From Candidatus Babeliales bacterium (GTDB taxonomy: Bacteria; Babelota; Babeliae; Babelales; UASB340), in the NCBI GenBank assembly GCA_023133515.1, contig JAGLWI010000006.1:1-64000 (forward strand): a DNA stretch of 64,000 bases. Reading direction: 5' to 3'. A program made the translations under genes and the position numbers. The stretch's first letter is position 1, and every line of letters begins with the position of its first letter. This document shows positions 28,104-38,766 of the stretch, in pieces. The notes beneath the pieces are model-generated. The model was not told the DNA's origin. It searched no databases and saw nothing but the letters and a program-made list of their open reading frames with translations.

Positions 28104-29633
28104 TTATCTTTTATCTATATTGTAATTTAAAATAAAATCTACAAACAGTCGCACTCCTGCACCAGTTGCACCCTTTCCTAAATAACTTATTGATGGAATA
28201 CTATCTGCAGTCCCAGCAATATCAAGATGCGCCCATTTTGTTTTTTCTACAAAATTACTTAAAAACCAAGCAGCCGTAATCGTTCCAGCTTTATATTCTG
28301 GTAATCCAATATTTGAAATATCAGCAACATTAGATTCTACAGCTTTTTTAAAATCATCATCCAATGGAAGAGGCCAAACTCTATCTCCACTTACAAGACT
28401 AATAGCCTGCAATTTTGTGCCAATCTCTTCATTTTTAGTCAAAAGCGCAGTAAAAAAGTGACCTAAAGCAGAAAGACATGCCCCCGTCAATGTAGCAATA
28501 TCTAAAATTACATCTGGCTTATAAAATTTTTCTGCATAACAAAGTGCATCCGCCAAAATTAATCTTCCTTCAGCATCTGTATTTTTAATTTCTGCAGTTT
28601 TTCCATTCATAAAAGTTATAATATCATTCAGCTTACACGATTTACCACTTGGCATATTTTCTACAAGTGGAGTTATTCCTACAACATTAACTTGTGGTTT
28701 TATCTGGCCAATTGCACTCATCGTTGCAATTACTGCTGCGGCACCAGACATATCAAACTTCATACCTTCCATACAGGCAGAAGGTTTAAGACTTAACCCT
28801 CCAGAATCAAAAGTTACTCCTTTTCCAACTAATGCAATTGTAGGTGCATCTTTTTTTAATGATTTATATTCAATTACAACAAATTTTCCTTCTTCTTCTG
28901 ACCCAGCATCAACAGATAAAAATCCACCCATACCTAATTCTTTTGCTTTTTCGGCTCCAAAAACTGTACATTCTAAATCATTTTTATCAGCAATTTTTTT
29001 TGCCTCATTTCCTAAAGAAGTAGGGGTCATATAATTCGCTGGCATATCAGAAAGATACCTTGCAAAATTTGTAGCATTCCCTATGATTTGTCCTTCTTTC
29101 AGGCTAATAGCAAATGGTTGAGATTCATCCGAACCAACATCCATTAAAAGTTGTATTTTAATATCTTCTTTTTTATCACTTTTAAATTTTGTAAATTCAT
29201 ATTCAGCCAAAAGTGATGTGATAACTATCTGTCTTACAAGTTTAGGTTTTATTAACCCAAAAGATTTTTCATCTGGAACAGATAAAACTGCATTCTCAAT
29301 TTTTAATTTTTTTAAAAGCTTTACTGATGTCCCAACCGCTCTTCTAAAATTCTCAAGTTCAATATTCCATCTGTTTTTAAGTTTTCCGATTCCTACAAAT
29401 ACTAACTGAATCAAAGATTTATCTTTTGTTGCTGTAAGAACAAAAGATTGACCAATCTTTCCTTCAAATTTATGTTTTTTAAAAATCTCTTTTAAATTTG
29501 AATAAAAATCTTTCTCAACTTTTTCAAAATCTTCTTTTTTTCCAACAAGCTCTATCCCTTCTTTCAAGAAAAAAATATAGCCTTCAACATTATTATCCCA
29601 AAACTTTTTCTCACTAATCTGAATATCTATCAT
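28104..29633 (-). CDS. pepA: Cytosol (leucyl) aminopeptidase, M17 family
   Basis: VGKGVTFDSGGLSLKPSACMEGMKFDMSGAA; NTDAEGRLILADALCYA. Confidence 0.95.
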   Translation of the reverse strand: MIDIQISEKKFWDNNVEGYIFFLKEGIELVGKKEDFEKVEKDFYSNLKEIFKKHKFEGKIGQSFVLTATKDKSLIQLVFVGIGKLKNRWNIELENFRRAVGTSVKLLKKLKIENAVLSVPDEKSFGLIKPKLVRQIVITSLLAEYEFTKFKSDKKEDIKIQLLMDVGSDESQPFAISLKEGQIIGNATNFARYLSDMPANYMTPTSLGNEAKKIADKNDLECTVFGAEKAKELGMGGFLSVDAGSEEEGKFVVIEYKSLKKDAPTIALVGKGVTFDSGGLSLKPSACMEGMKFDMSGAAAVIATMSAIGQIKPQVNVVGITPLVENMPSGKSCKLNDIITFMNGKTAEIKNTDAEGRLILADALCYAEKFYKPDVILDIATLTGACLSALGHFFTALLTKNEEIGTKLQAISLVSGDRVWPLPLDDDFKKAVESNVADISNIGLPEYKAGTITAAWFLSNFVEKTKWAHLDIAGTADSIPSISYLGKGATGAGVRLFVDFILNYNIDKR

Positions 29634-30115
29634 ATCTTTTCCTCCACTTTAAATTTTTCTAAACCATTCTGCAAAACATTTAGGCAAAGCAAGGCACATT
29701 TTAAACGTATAGGCCCCAACTGTATACCAAGTAATTTTAAAATATAATCTTTTTTCATAGCCAAAACTTCTTCTACACGTTTTCCAATACAATTTTCAGT
29801 CAATATCGACGTAGCTGCAATACTAATTACACAACCAGAACCATCAAATCCTAAATCTTTAATTTTCAAAATTCCAAATTCATCTTTTTCTATATTTCCA
29901 GAAATAGAAATACTATCTCCACAAGAAAGATTATGTATGTTACTAGAAAAATCAGAATTATCTATATTTTTCTTGTTACGTGGATTTTTAAAATGATCTA
30001 TCAACTCTTCTTTATACAAATTTGTGTCCCTTTTTGAAGCCTCATTCAAATTACAACCCTTACAATAATATCTGGGATCTTTCATCACTACTTTCCCTAC
30101 TTTCCTTACTTTCAT
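29630..30115 (-). CDS. SufU/IscU-like Fe-S scaffold protein
   Basis: YKEELIDHFKNPRNKKNID; NLSCGDSISISG; DGSGCVISIAATSILTE. Confidence 0.85.
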   Translation of the reverse strand: MKVRKVGKVVMKDPRYYCKGCNLNEASKRDTNLYKEELIDHFKNPRNKKNIDNSDFSSNIHNLSCGDSISISGNIEKDEFGILKIKDLGFDGSGCVISIAATSILTENCIGKRVEEVLAMKKDYILKLLGIQLGPIRLKCALLCLNVLQNGLEKFKVEEKI

Positions 30116-31338
30116 TTAAAAAAATTTACAGCCCCTCTAAATTCTTTTAAAAAATTCTCAACATCTTGATGTGTATTATACAGATAAAAACTTACCCTCA
30201 AACTAGACTTAATACCCAAAGCATACGCCAAAGGTTGTGCACAATGATGCCCTGCTCTTACAACTATTTTCTTGGAACTTAAATAAGAACAAAGATCATG
30301 AGCATGTATTCCATCAACAGATAAACTTACAAGATGACCATTCTTTTTTAATCTTTCCAAATTTCCATAAATATTAACATCATCTATTTTTTGCAAATTT
30401 TCTATAAGATTTTGGCATAAGGATGATTCATGATCTTTCAATTGTTTATAATCAACATTATTATTTATATACTCAACGGCACAATCAAGCCCTATAGCCT
30501 GAGCTATAGGAGGAGTTCCAGCTTCATATTTAAACGGAGCCTCTTTCCATTCAAATTTTTCTTCCATAACCAAATAAACCATAGAACCACCAAGCTGGTA
30601 TGGTTCTAATTTTTCATGAAGCTCCTTTTTAATATACAAAACTCCAACACCAGTTGGACCTAACATTTTATGTCCCGAAAAAGTAAGAAAATCAACATCC
30701 AAATCTTTTACATCTATTTTTTCGTGTGGTACAGATTGAGCTGCATCTATCAAAACCTTTGCTCCAACATTATGAGCACTTTTAATCAATTTTTTTAATT
30801 GATCACTGCTTTCCCATACATCACTTAAAACATTAGACCTGTGGGTAATTGCCACAATCTTTGTTTTCTCATTTATAAGATCAGGAACATCGATTTTTAA
30901 AAAAAACGTCTCTGGATTTAATCTTATAAATTTAAGCTCCGCTCCACTTCGTTTTGCCAAACGCTGCCACGGTAAAATGTTTGAATGATGCTCAACATTG
31001 GTAATAATAATTTGATCACCAACTGCAACATTATCAAACCCCCAAGCACTAGCAACAAAATTTATACCCTCGGTTGTACCTTTGGTAAAAATAATCTCTT
31101 CAGACTCTGCATTAATAAACTCTGCAATTTTTTTTCTAGCACCCTCATACAGAGTGGTTGCATTTTCACCAAGCTCACTCAAACCACGATGAACATTTGA
31201 ATTGTATTTTTCATAAAAAGTTGATACCGCTTGTATAACTTGTATTGGCTTATGAGTTGTAGCTCCATTATCCAAATAAATTATCGCATCTTTACGATTT
31301 AATATTGGAAAATCGCACTTTAGCTTTTTTGGATCCAT
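30112..31338 (-). CDS. sufS: Cysteine desulfurase, SufS type
   Basis: YLDNGATTHKP; THRSNVLSDVW; LTFSGHKMLGPTGVGVLY; VRAGHHCAQPLA. Confidence 0.93.
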   Translation of the reverse strand: MDPKKLKCDFPILNRKDAIIYLDNGATTHKPIQVIQAVSTFYEKYNSNVHRGLSELGENATTLYEGARKKIAEFINAESEEIIFTKGTTEGINFVASAWGFDNVAVGDQIIITNVEHHSNILPWQRLAKRSGAELKFIRLNPETFFLKIDVPDLINEKTKIVAITHRSNVLSDVWESSDQLKKLIKSAHNVGAKVLIDAAQSVPHEKIDVKDLDVDFLTFSGHKMLGPTGVGVLYIKKELHEKLEPYQLGGSMVYLVMEEKFEWKEAPFKYEAGTPPIAQAIGLDCAVEYINNNVDYKQLKDHESSLCQNLIENLQKIDDVNIYGNLERLKKNGHLVSLSVDGIHAHDLCSYLSSKKIVVRAGHHCAQPLAYALGIKSSLRVSFYLYNTHQDVENFLKEFRGAVNFFK

Positions 31339-31507
31339 GGTAATATCCTTTATTCCCTTTTTTAATTTAAAAATTGAACGCTTTTTGCAAACACAATCAA
31401 TCTTTACATTTCACAAATAATAGGTTAAATTTTCGTTTTAACCGCCGTATTCAACATAATAACATTATTCACAACTTGCTGCAAAAATAAAACACTCATA
31501 AAATAAC

Positions 31508-32797
31508 ATGAAAATTTTTAAATTTTTTCTTATAAAAATATTTTTTCTTATTACAACTCAATCAAATGCCAAGCTGCCAATTGTCAAACAAAAACTTGAA
31601 AAAAAAAGAAAAGATTACTTTTACATTAAAGAAAGATTAAGATATTACAATCTAATTCCAACCTGTACACCTCCGTCTTATAAATATAAAACAGAAATTC
31701 TTTGTGGAACATCTATTGAAAGCTTTAAATTAGATCCAAAAATAGAAAGATTTGCAAAATCCCAAAATCTAAGACTAAATCATTCAATATTTTTTAATCT
31801 CAACTTTCTTAAAAAAACAAAAAAGGTACGTCTATACCATTTAAAACCAAAACATTTCAAACAAAATGTAGGACAACTTTTAGATGTAAAAACAGAAGAT
31901 GGAAAAACAATTTCATGCACATATTTTGATAGAAAAAGTGATAAGCTTTTAATTATAGGAGGAGGATTCACAAATGAACGAGAACTAATGTCACCCTTTA
32001 TAGATATGTTCATTGATTATGACATTATTCTATTTGACTACCGTGGACATGGATACCACCAAATTAACTTTTTAGATATTTTTTCTGGAAAACTAAATCT
32101 AACCAAAATTCTATTTGGCGCTAACACAAAAATATCAATGATTGGAGCAGTTGAAGAAAAAGATGTTTTTGCAGTTGTAGATAATTTAAAAAAAGTAAAA
32201 AATTATAAGCAAACAATTGGGTTAGGAATCTGTTATTCTGCTCTTATTTTTGTAAAAGCAGCAACAATAAGACAAAATGAACAAAAAGAAAAACTTTTTG
32301 ACAAACTTATCCTTGATGGCTGCTGGTTATCATTAGAAAACTTTATAGAAAAATTGATGGAAGATCCAAAAAAAATTTGTTCTCCTCAAAAAGGTGGATG
32401 GAAAAATAATTGGATAGTCAAAAAACGATGGTTTCAAAAATCACTGATAAATATTGGACAAAGTCTCTCTTCAACAAAATTCAACAAGATTTCAATTTTA
32501 GATTATCTTCCCAAACTTAAAAACATACCAATTTTATATTTCTATGGTAAAGATGATATTGTAATCAATAGGCATGAATTTGAAATAATCTGGAATGCAA
32601 CAAAAGTTAAAGAAAAAACTGTTGTCGTAACATCAAATCCTCACGTTAACAATCACCTTAAACAAAAAGAATTATATCAAATGATTTGCGATCTTTTTAT
32701 TGAATTACCACACGAAAAATTTATAAATTGTTTTCAAAACAAAAACAATTTGATTCAACATTATATAGATAAACTTACAAGTAATTTAAAACATTAA
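31508..32797 (+). CDS. Secreted alpha/beta hydrolase-like protein
   Basis: Signal peptide; FDYRGHGYHQ; IPILYFYGKDDIVI; NPHVNNH. The elbow GICYSA may contain Cys as nucleophile. Confidence 0.65.
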   Translation: MKIFKFFLIKIFFLITTQSNAKLPIVKQKLEKKRKDYFYIKERLRYYNLIPTCTPPSYKYKTEILCGTSIESFKLDPKIERFAKSQNLRLNHSIFFNLNFLKKTKKVRLYHLKPKHFKQNVGQLLDVKTEDGKTISCTYFDRKSDKLLIIGGGFTNERELMSPFIDMFIDYDIILFDYRGHGYHQINFLDIFSGKLNLTKILFGANTKISMIGAVEEKDVFAVVDNLKKVKNYKQTIGLGICYSALIFVKAATIRQNEQKEKLFDKLILDGCWLSLENFIEKLMEDPKKICSPQKGGWKNNWIVKKRWFQKSLINIGQSLSSTKFNKISILDYLPKLKNIPILYFYGKDDIVINRHEFEIIWNATKVKEKTVVVTSNPHVNNHLKQKELYQMICDLFIELPHEKFINCFQNKNNLIQHYIDKLTSNLKH

Positions 32798-32802
32798 CCA
32801 AT

Positions 32803-34737
32803 CTAAGAAAGTCTTGTTCCGTTTTCAATTTTTTCAGAAACTGTCACAAATCTCATATTACCTTTTTTATCTTTAGCAAATAGCATCATTCCCTGCGATT
32901 CTTGTCCCATAATCTTTCTTGGCTTGAGATTTGTAACATAGATTCCTTGTTTTCCAATAAGATCTTTTGGCAAAAAATCTTTTGCAACGCCGGCCAACAC
33001 TTGACGTTTTCCAATTTTTCCCAAATCAACTTTTAATTTATAAAGTTTTTCAGATCCTTCCACTGAATCACATTCTATAATTGTACCAACATTAAGATGG
33101 ACTTTTGCAAAATCATCAATAGAAATATACTTTACATCTGCTTTTTCTTCTTCTCCATTAAGTTCTTTTAAATGTGACTCAGGGCGTGAAAAAAGAGATT
33201 CTTTTGATTTTTTAAGAATAAATGTTTTGTTCCATTTGTTTTCGCGTAATTCTTTTTCATAATCATTTTTTAAATCAAATTTATGGCCCAAACATTGTAA
33301 CAACTCTTCCATTTTTTTTGGCATAACAGGCCATATCATTATTCCTACTGCATAAAGAGAATGGCAAATTGAGCTTATAACCTCTTGAAAATATTCTTTG
33401 TTTTCTTTTACCAATTTCCATGGTTCTTGAGAGTGAAAAAATGCATTCAACTCAGAAATAAATTTCCAAACATCAGAAATAGCAACATTATAACGATTAT
33501 GATTCATACCATCCCAAAAGCTACGAAAACTCTCCTCACATTTCTCTTTTAAAAATGCCGTATCCGTTTCTAAAGATTCGATTGGTTCAATTTTTTCAAA
33601 TCCATTATTGATAGCCAAAGTTAATGTTCTGTTCAAAAGATTTCCTAAATTGTTAGCTAAATCAGATGTGATGTGATTTTCTAACTCCTCTAAAGAAAAA
33701 TGGCTATCTTCACTTATAGACATGTGGCGTAAAAGAAAATAACGAACAGGCTCAACTCCATACCATTTTGCAAGATTTAAAGGATCCATAACATTAGCCA
33801 ATGATTTTGACATTTTTTTACCATCAGTAAGAATATAGCCATGAGACAAAAGTTTTTTTGGTAAAGGAAGATCCGCTGCCATTAAAAATGCAGGCCAATA
33901 AACAGCGTGAAATCTCAAAATATCCTTACCAATTACATGTATATCTGCAGGCCACCAATACTCAAAATCTTCTGTAAATTTTTTATCCTTTTTTCCAAAA
34001 CCTACTGCACTAATATAACTTGTAAGAGCATCTGCCCAAACATAAACTGTATGGTTAGGATCAATTGGAAAAGTAATTCCCCATTTAACTTTTTTTCTAG
34101 AAATGCTTAAATCACGTAACCCAGATTTTACAAAAGAAATAACCTCATGCAATCTTTCCTTTGGAAATATAAAATCTGAATTTTCTTCATAAAATTTTAA
34201 TAACCTATCCTCATAAGCAGAAAGCCTAAAAAAATAACTCTCTTCATCTATTTCTTTTAAAGCCCGCTTACATTCAGGGCATAAAAATTTTCCTTTCTCA
34301 TCTTCTATTGATTCAGAACTTGTTACATATCTTTCACATGGAATACAATAAAGACCTGTATAAAAAGATTTATAAATATCTCCATTTTCTTCCAATTTTT
34401 CCAATAACATTAAAACCGATTTTTCATGATCAGCATCTGTAGTTCTTATAAATTTGTCATACTCAATCTCATATTTTTTCCATACATTTTCAAAAAAAGG
34501 TACCATTGAATCTACAAAATCTTTTGGCTTAACTCCTGCATTTTTTGCAACTTCAGCAATTTTTTGTCCATGCTCATCGGTTCCTGTTAAAAAGAAAACA
34601 TCCTTACCACAAATTTTATTCCACCTAGAAACAACATCTGCTATTAGTGTTGAATAAAGTGTTCCTACATGTGGCTTTGCATTAACGTAATAAAGAGGGG
34701 TTGTAACATAAAACTTTTTATTATTTTTTTTATTCAT
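32803..34737 (-). CDS. metG: Methionyl-tRNA synthetase with C-terminal tRNA-binding domain
   Basis: TTPLYYVNAKPHVGTLYSTLIADV; KMSKSLANVMDP; C-terminal VGTIIECDSVEGSEKLYKLKVDLG. Confidence 0.96.
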   Translation of the reverse strand: MNKKNNKKFYVTTPLYYVNAKPHVGTLYSTLIADVVSRWNKICGKDVFFLTGTDEHGQKIAEVAKNAGVKPKDFVDSMVPFFENVWKKYEIEYDKFIRTTDADHEKSVLMLLEKLEENGDIYKSFYTGLYCIPCERYVTSSESIEDEKGKFLCPECKRALKEIDEESYFFRLSAYEDRLLKFYEENSDFIFPKERLHEVISFVKSGLRDLSISRKKVKWGITFPIDPNHTVYVWADALTSYISAVGFGKKDKKFTEDFEYWWPADIHVIGKDILRFHAVYWPAFLMAADLPLPKKLLSHGYILTDGKKMSKSLANVMDPLNLAKWYGVEPVRYFLLRHMSISEDSHFSLEELENHITSDLANNLGNLLNRTLTLAINNGFEKIEPIESLETDTAFLKEKCEESFRSFWDGMNHNRYNVAISDVWKFISELNAFFHSQEPWKLVKENKEYFQEVISSICHSLYAVGIMIWPVMPKKMEELLQCLGHKFDLKNDYEKELRENKWNKTFILKKSKESLFSRPESHLKELNGEEEKADVKYISIDDFAKVHLNVGTIIECDSVEGSEKLYKLKVDLGKIGKRQVLAGVAKDFLPKDLIGKQGIYVTNLKPRKIMGQESQGMMLFAKDKKGNMRFVTVSEKIENGTRLS

Positions 34738-34746
34738 TTTTTAACC

Positions 34747-35958
34747 CTACTTACCATTCCTAAGCCATTTAAAAAATCTATTCCATCTAATTGATTTCGA
34801 CCAAAAATCTATTGGATGTTTAAGCAACTCAAACAACCAAAAAGATTCTTCGCTATCAACAGAGTAAATGACAAAACTTGCTCGCCCATGTATCAAATCT
34901 TCATCTAAAAAACCCCAAAATCTACTATCTCTACTATTTTTTCTACTATCCCCCATAACCCAATACTTTCCATTGGGAACTCTTATTGGACCAAAATTAT
35001 CTACACTTCTTACAAACTCAAAATTACCTCCCATAAATTGATACGTTGGAGTATATGGCCACTTTAAAATTGGTTTTCCATCATTACCTTTTATAACTTC
35101 TTCTTTTTTCATGTTATAAAAAGGTTGCTCTTCAAAACTCTTATCAGGAACATATGTATAATCTACAACTTTAATAATTTTACGTAAAAAAGCAGGAATA
35201 CCTATTGGGCCTATAGATTCCAAATCAATAAATCCTGTTTCCTTTGCAAGCCTTATCAAAGGATATGAATTCACATAATCCTTTTCATCAAGTTTTTCAC
35301 CATTACGATAAATGACTGTTTTCCCATTCTCAATTTTACCCTCAATAACATCGCCTGGAACCGCTATAATACGCTTTACCCAATTATCTGGACCTACTGG
35401 AAAATCTAAAATCGGAACTGGAAATCCAATATATTTTTGCCACCAATACTTTATAATATTATCTTTTTCATAAATAAATTCAGGATTATCAAAAATTACA
35501 AAATCTCCCAATTTTACCTTGTCAAAATAGTAAGCCATCTTGTTACCCCAAATTCTATCCCCAACCAAAATATTAAATTCAGCAGAACCTGTTGGCACAT
35601 GATAAAGACCAAAAATGTAAGTTCTAAAAACAAAAACAAGAACCGCGGCTATTACTATCGCCTCTATCCATTGACGCCATGCTGGCTTTGTTACTTCTTT
35701 AAGTTTTTTATAAGACTTTTTAAAAAGTTTTAATTTTTCTTTTAAAATAAATTTATCTTTTTCTTCTATCTCAGTTTTTGCAAAAATTTCTTTTATCTCT
35801 TTTACACAATCATCAGCCTGCTGCAAAAGATTAAAACCTATCTCATGCAATTCCTGTTTTCCTTTATCAAACCATTTTTCTATAATTTTTTTAAAATGTT
35901 CTCTTTTTAAACTATATCTTGAATTTAATTTTTCAAATTTATTTTTTAATTCTTTCAT
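34747..35958 (-). CDS. lepB: Signal peptidase I
   Basis: YHVPTGSAEFNILVGDRIWGNKMAY; WVKRIIAVPGDVIEGK; YWVMGDSRKNSRDSRFWGFL. Confidence 0.92.
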   Translation of the reverse strand: MKELKNKFEKLNSRYSLKREHFKKIIEKWFDKGKQELHEIGFNLLQQADDCVKEIKEIFAKTEIEEKDKFILKEKLKLFKKSYKKLKEVTKPAWRQWIEAIVIAAVLVFVFRTYIFGLYHVPTGSAEFNILVGDRIWGNKMAYYFDKVKLGDFVIFDNPEFIYEKDNIIKYWWQKYIGFPVPILDFPVGPDNWVKRIIAVPGDVIEGKIENGKTVIYRNGEKLDEKDYVNSYPLIRLAKETGFIDLESIGPIGIPAFLRKIIKVVDYTYVPDKSFEEQPFYNMKKEEVIKGNDGKPILKWPYTPTYQFMGGNFEFVRSVDNFGPIRVPNGKYWVMGDSRKNSRDSRFWGFLDEDLIHGRASFVIYSVDSEESFWLFELLKHPIDFWSKSIRWNRFFKWLRNGK

Positions 35959-35967
35959 ATAAAAACC

Positions 35968-37104
35968 TTACGATAATTTTATACTTGACCATAATTTTTC
36001 AATTCTTTTAATACCAATATCATTAGGAACCAAATGTAATCTATCAAACATTTTTTCCTCAGGAAAAAATGATTTATGTTCTAAAATTTTTTTACCAATC
36101 TTTTTACAAGATTCCACGTTTACAGGATTGTATCCATATTCCAAACTGTTTTCAAGGCAAACCTCTTTTGATATTAAAAAATCAATAAATTGTAAAGACA
36201 AATCGGATTTTTCACTTAAAACGGGAATTGCTAAATTCTCAATAGAAAACACACTTCCCTCTTTTGGTACAACAAAATCAAACTCATCACTAATCTCAAG
36301 AATCTTTTGTGCATAAACACTTTCAGTAACAGCCAATGAAACAACCTCTCCCAAAAGATAATATTGTAAACTTCCCAACATATATATTTCTACCCACCTT
36401 TTCTGCTCAATCAATAACTCTCTTATCTGCTCCAACTCCTTTTCACTCAGGTTATCAACTTTACCAAAAAGATGAATCGCTGCAAGATAAATTGAATCAC
36501 GAGGAGCTTGAATCATACAAATTTTATAATCAGATTGAGGCAAAATTTTTTTAGGATCTTTAAATACAAAAGACCAATTCATATCAACATTTAAATCTTC
36601 AAGAATTTTAAATTTATTTTTGTTATAAATTATTCCATACAAACTCCAAAAACATGGTACAGAATAATCATTTTTTGGGTCAAAATATTTACCCAAAAAT
36701 CTCTTGTCTAAATATTTAAAATTTGAAATTTTTGAAATATCTATCTTTTGTAAAAGTTTTTTTGAACGTAATATGTCAACGGCAAAATCTGAAACTGTAA
36801 TCAGATCATAACCTTTTCCCTTGTTTATTCTAAATTTAGATATCAATTCATTATTTGCATCAAAATATTTTAAATTAACCGATATACCTGTTTTCTTTTC
36901 AAATTCTTTTACTGTCTTATAACTAATAATATCGGAAAAAACATAAACATTTATCACTTTCTTATCAGATATCATAAATCTAAAAATTTTTGGAATATAC
37001 AAAAATAAAATTAAAATCAAAAAATAAAAAATCACTATAAAAATTTTACTTAAAAAACTTATCCAAAAATTTTTAGTTTCTGCAACTCCTTCATTCATGA
37101 GCAA
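35968..37104 (-). CDS. potD: Polyamine ABC transporter substrate-binding protein, N-terminally membrane-anchored
   Basis: Downstream of potABC; VINVYVFSDIISYKTVKEFEKKTGISVNLKYFDANNELISK; N-terminal TM. Confidence 0.85.
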   Translation of the reverse strand: MLMNEGVAETKNFWISFLSKIFIVIFYFLILILFLYIPKIFRFMISDKKVINVYVFSDIISYKTVKEFEKKTGISVNLKYFDANNELISKFRINKGKGYDLITVSDFAVDILRSKKLLQKIDISKISNFKYLDKRFLGKYFDPKNDYSVPCFWSLYGIIYNKNKFKILEDLNVDMNWSFVFKDPKKILPQSDYKICMIQAPRDSIYLAAIHLFGKVDNLSEKELEQIRELLIEQKRWVEIYMLGSLQYYLLGEVVSLAVTESVYAQKILEISDEFDFVVPKEGSVFSIENLAIPVLSEKSDLSLQFIDFLISKEVCLENSLEYGYNPVNVESCKKIGKKILEHKSFFPEEKMFDRLHLVPNDIGIKRIEKLWSSIKLS

Positions 37105-37885
37105 TCACCTTATCAATAACCTTAAAAGCGCTCAATAATAAAACAAGAATACTGCTTACAACCAAAAGACACGTTGAAACTGCATTAATAGTAGGATCTA
37201 CAAAAGTCTTTATCATAGAATAAACATAAATAGATAAAGTTTGAACATTCGGACTTGAACAAAAAAATGCTATTAAAAAATCATCTAATGATAGTGTAAA
37301 AACCAACAAACCTGAAGCTATCAAAGAAGGAATTAACAACGGCATGATAACACGTACAAAGGTTTGATTATAACCAGCTCCCAAATCTAAAGAAGCTTCT
37401 GTAAGCTCCGGATCTAACTCCTCAAACCTAGTCCTTACAATTGGAACAACAAAACCTAATCCTATGACAGAATGCCCTACAATCAAACTACAATATCCAA
37501 GCGGAACTTTTAAAAAAGTAAAAATACTCAAAACGCCTACTGCCAAAATAATATCAGGCAAAATAACATTTAAATAAAAAATATTATTCAAAAAAGATGT
37601 CTTCCACCAACTAGTACAAAGCACAAAAGCTGTTCCAATTACAACACTTATAATTGTAGAAGCACTCGCTACTATTAGTGAGGTCTGCAATGCCTTAATA
37701 ATCTGCGGAGAATTGAAAAAATTTATATACCACCGCAAAGAAAAACCCTTCCAGCTCAATGATACAGAAGAATCGTTAAAAGAAAAAATTACCATTACAA
37801 CCATTGGCACATATAAAAAAATATATGCAAAAATAACAAATAATAAAGTTGCAAATCTCGAGAAATATCTCCTACCTTGCACCAT
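37091..37885 (-). CDS. potC: Spermidine/putrescine ABC transporter permease
   Basis: FSFNDSSVSLSWKGFSLRWYINFFN; EASLDLGAGYNQTFVRVIMPLLIPSLIASGLLVFTLSLDDFLIAFF. Confidence 0.92.
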   Translation of the reverse strand: MVQGRRYFSRFATLLFVIFAYIFLYVPMVVMVIFSFNDSSVSLSWKGFSLRWYINFFNSPQIIKALQTSLIVASASTIISVVIGTAFVLCTSWWKTSFLNNIFYLNVILPDIILAVGVLSIFTFLKVPLGYCSLIVGHSVIGLGFVVPIVRTRFEELDPELTEASLDLGAGYNQTFVRVIMPLLIPSLIASGLLVFTLSLDDFLIAFFCSSPNVQTLSIYVYSMIKTFVDPTINAVSTCLLVVSSILVLLLSAFKVIDKVIAHE

Positions 37886-38762
37886 TATAAGATATCCCTT
37901 TTTTTAAAAAACTTATAAAAAATCTATTAAGAAGATAAATAAATAAAAATAATGAACCAAGAATCAAAACTCCAATTGCTGTCAATGATGAACCAGACTG
38001 CCAATCCCTAAAAATCAAAAATTTATCAACAATAACACTTCCCCAAAAAACATTTTTTCCTCCACCCAAAAGATCTGGTACCGCAAATTCTCCAAAAGAA
38101 GCAATAAATACAAGTAAAAAACCAGCCAAGACTCCCGGAAACGAAATAGGAAAAATTACTCGTCTTAATGTTTGAAAATGATTTGCACCCAAATCGGCAG
38201 AAGCTTCAATAAGATCTTTATCCATTCTTTCTAAAACCGCATAAATAGGCAAAATCATAAAAGGAAGATAGCAATAAACCATGCCAATAAGAATAGCAAA
38301 ATAATTGTTTAAAAGATGAGTTCCATCAGATATAATTCCCAATTTATAAAGGAAAAAACTTATAAATCCATTTTTTTGCAAAAGAAAAAACCAGCAATAA
38401 ATCTGAACAATAAAACTTGTCCAAGAAGGCAAGATCAATGAAAACAATAAAAAGGTCTTAAATCTTTTTACCTTCATCGAAAAATAGTAAGCAACAGGAT
38501 ACGAAATCAAAAAACAAATCATAGAAGTAAAAATAGCAATAATCAATGAATTTATAATCACTTTCAAATAAAGTAAATTTAAAACCTCTTTGTAATGAAA
38601 AAAAGTAAAACGTAAAAATCTAAATCCTTTTTCAACATCAACAAAACTATAAATCATAATAAGACAAAGAGGTAAATACAAAAATAAAAACTGCCATATA
38701 AGCGCAGGACAAGCAAAAACAAAAGGAAGCTCATTTTTAAAAATACGTCTTACAAAATTCAT
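37872..38762 (-). CDS. potB: Spermidine/putrescine ABC transporter permease
   Basis: EASADLGANHFQTLRRVIFPISFPGVLAGFLLVFIASFGEFAVPDLLGG. Confidence 0.92.
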   Translation of the reverse strand: MNFVRRIFKNELPFVFACPALIWQFLFLYLPLCLIMIYSFVDVEKGFRFLRFTFFHYKEVLNLLYLKVIINSLIIAIFTSMICFLISYPVAYYFSMKVKRFKTFLLFSLILPSWTSFIVQIYCWFFLLQKNGFISFFLYKLGIISDGTHLLNNYFAILIGMVYCYLPFMILPIYAVLERMDKDLIEASADLGANHFQTLRRVIFPISFPGVLAGFLLVFIASFGEFAVPDLLGGGKNVFWGSVIVDKFLIFRDWQSGSSLTAIGVLILGSLFLFIYLLNRFFISFLKKGISYNGAR

Positions 38763-38766
38763 CTTC

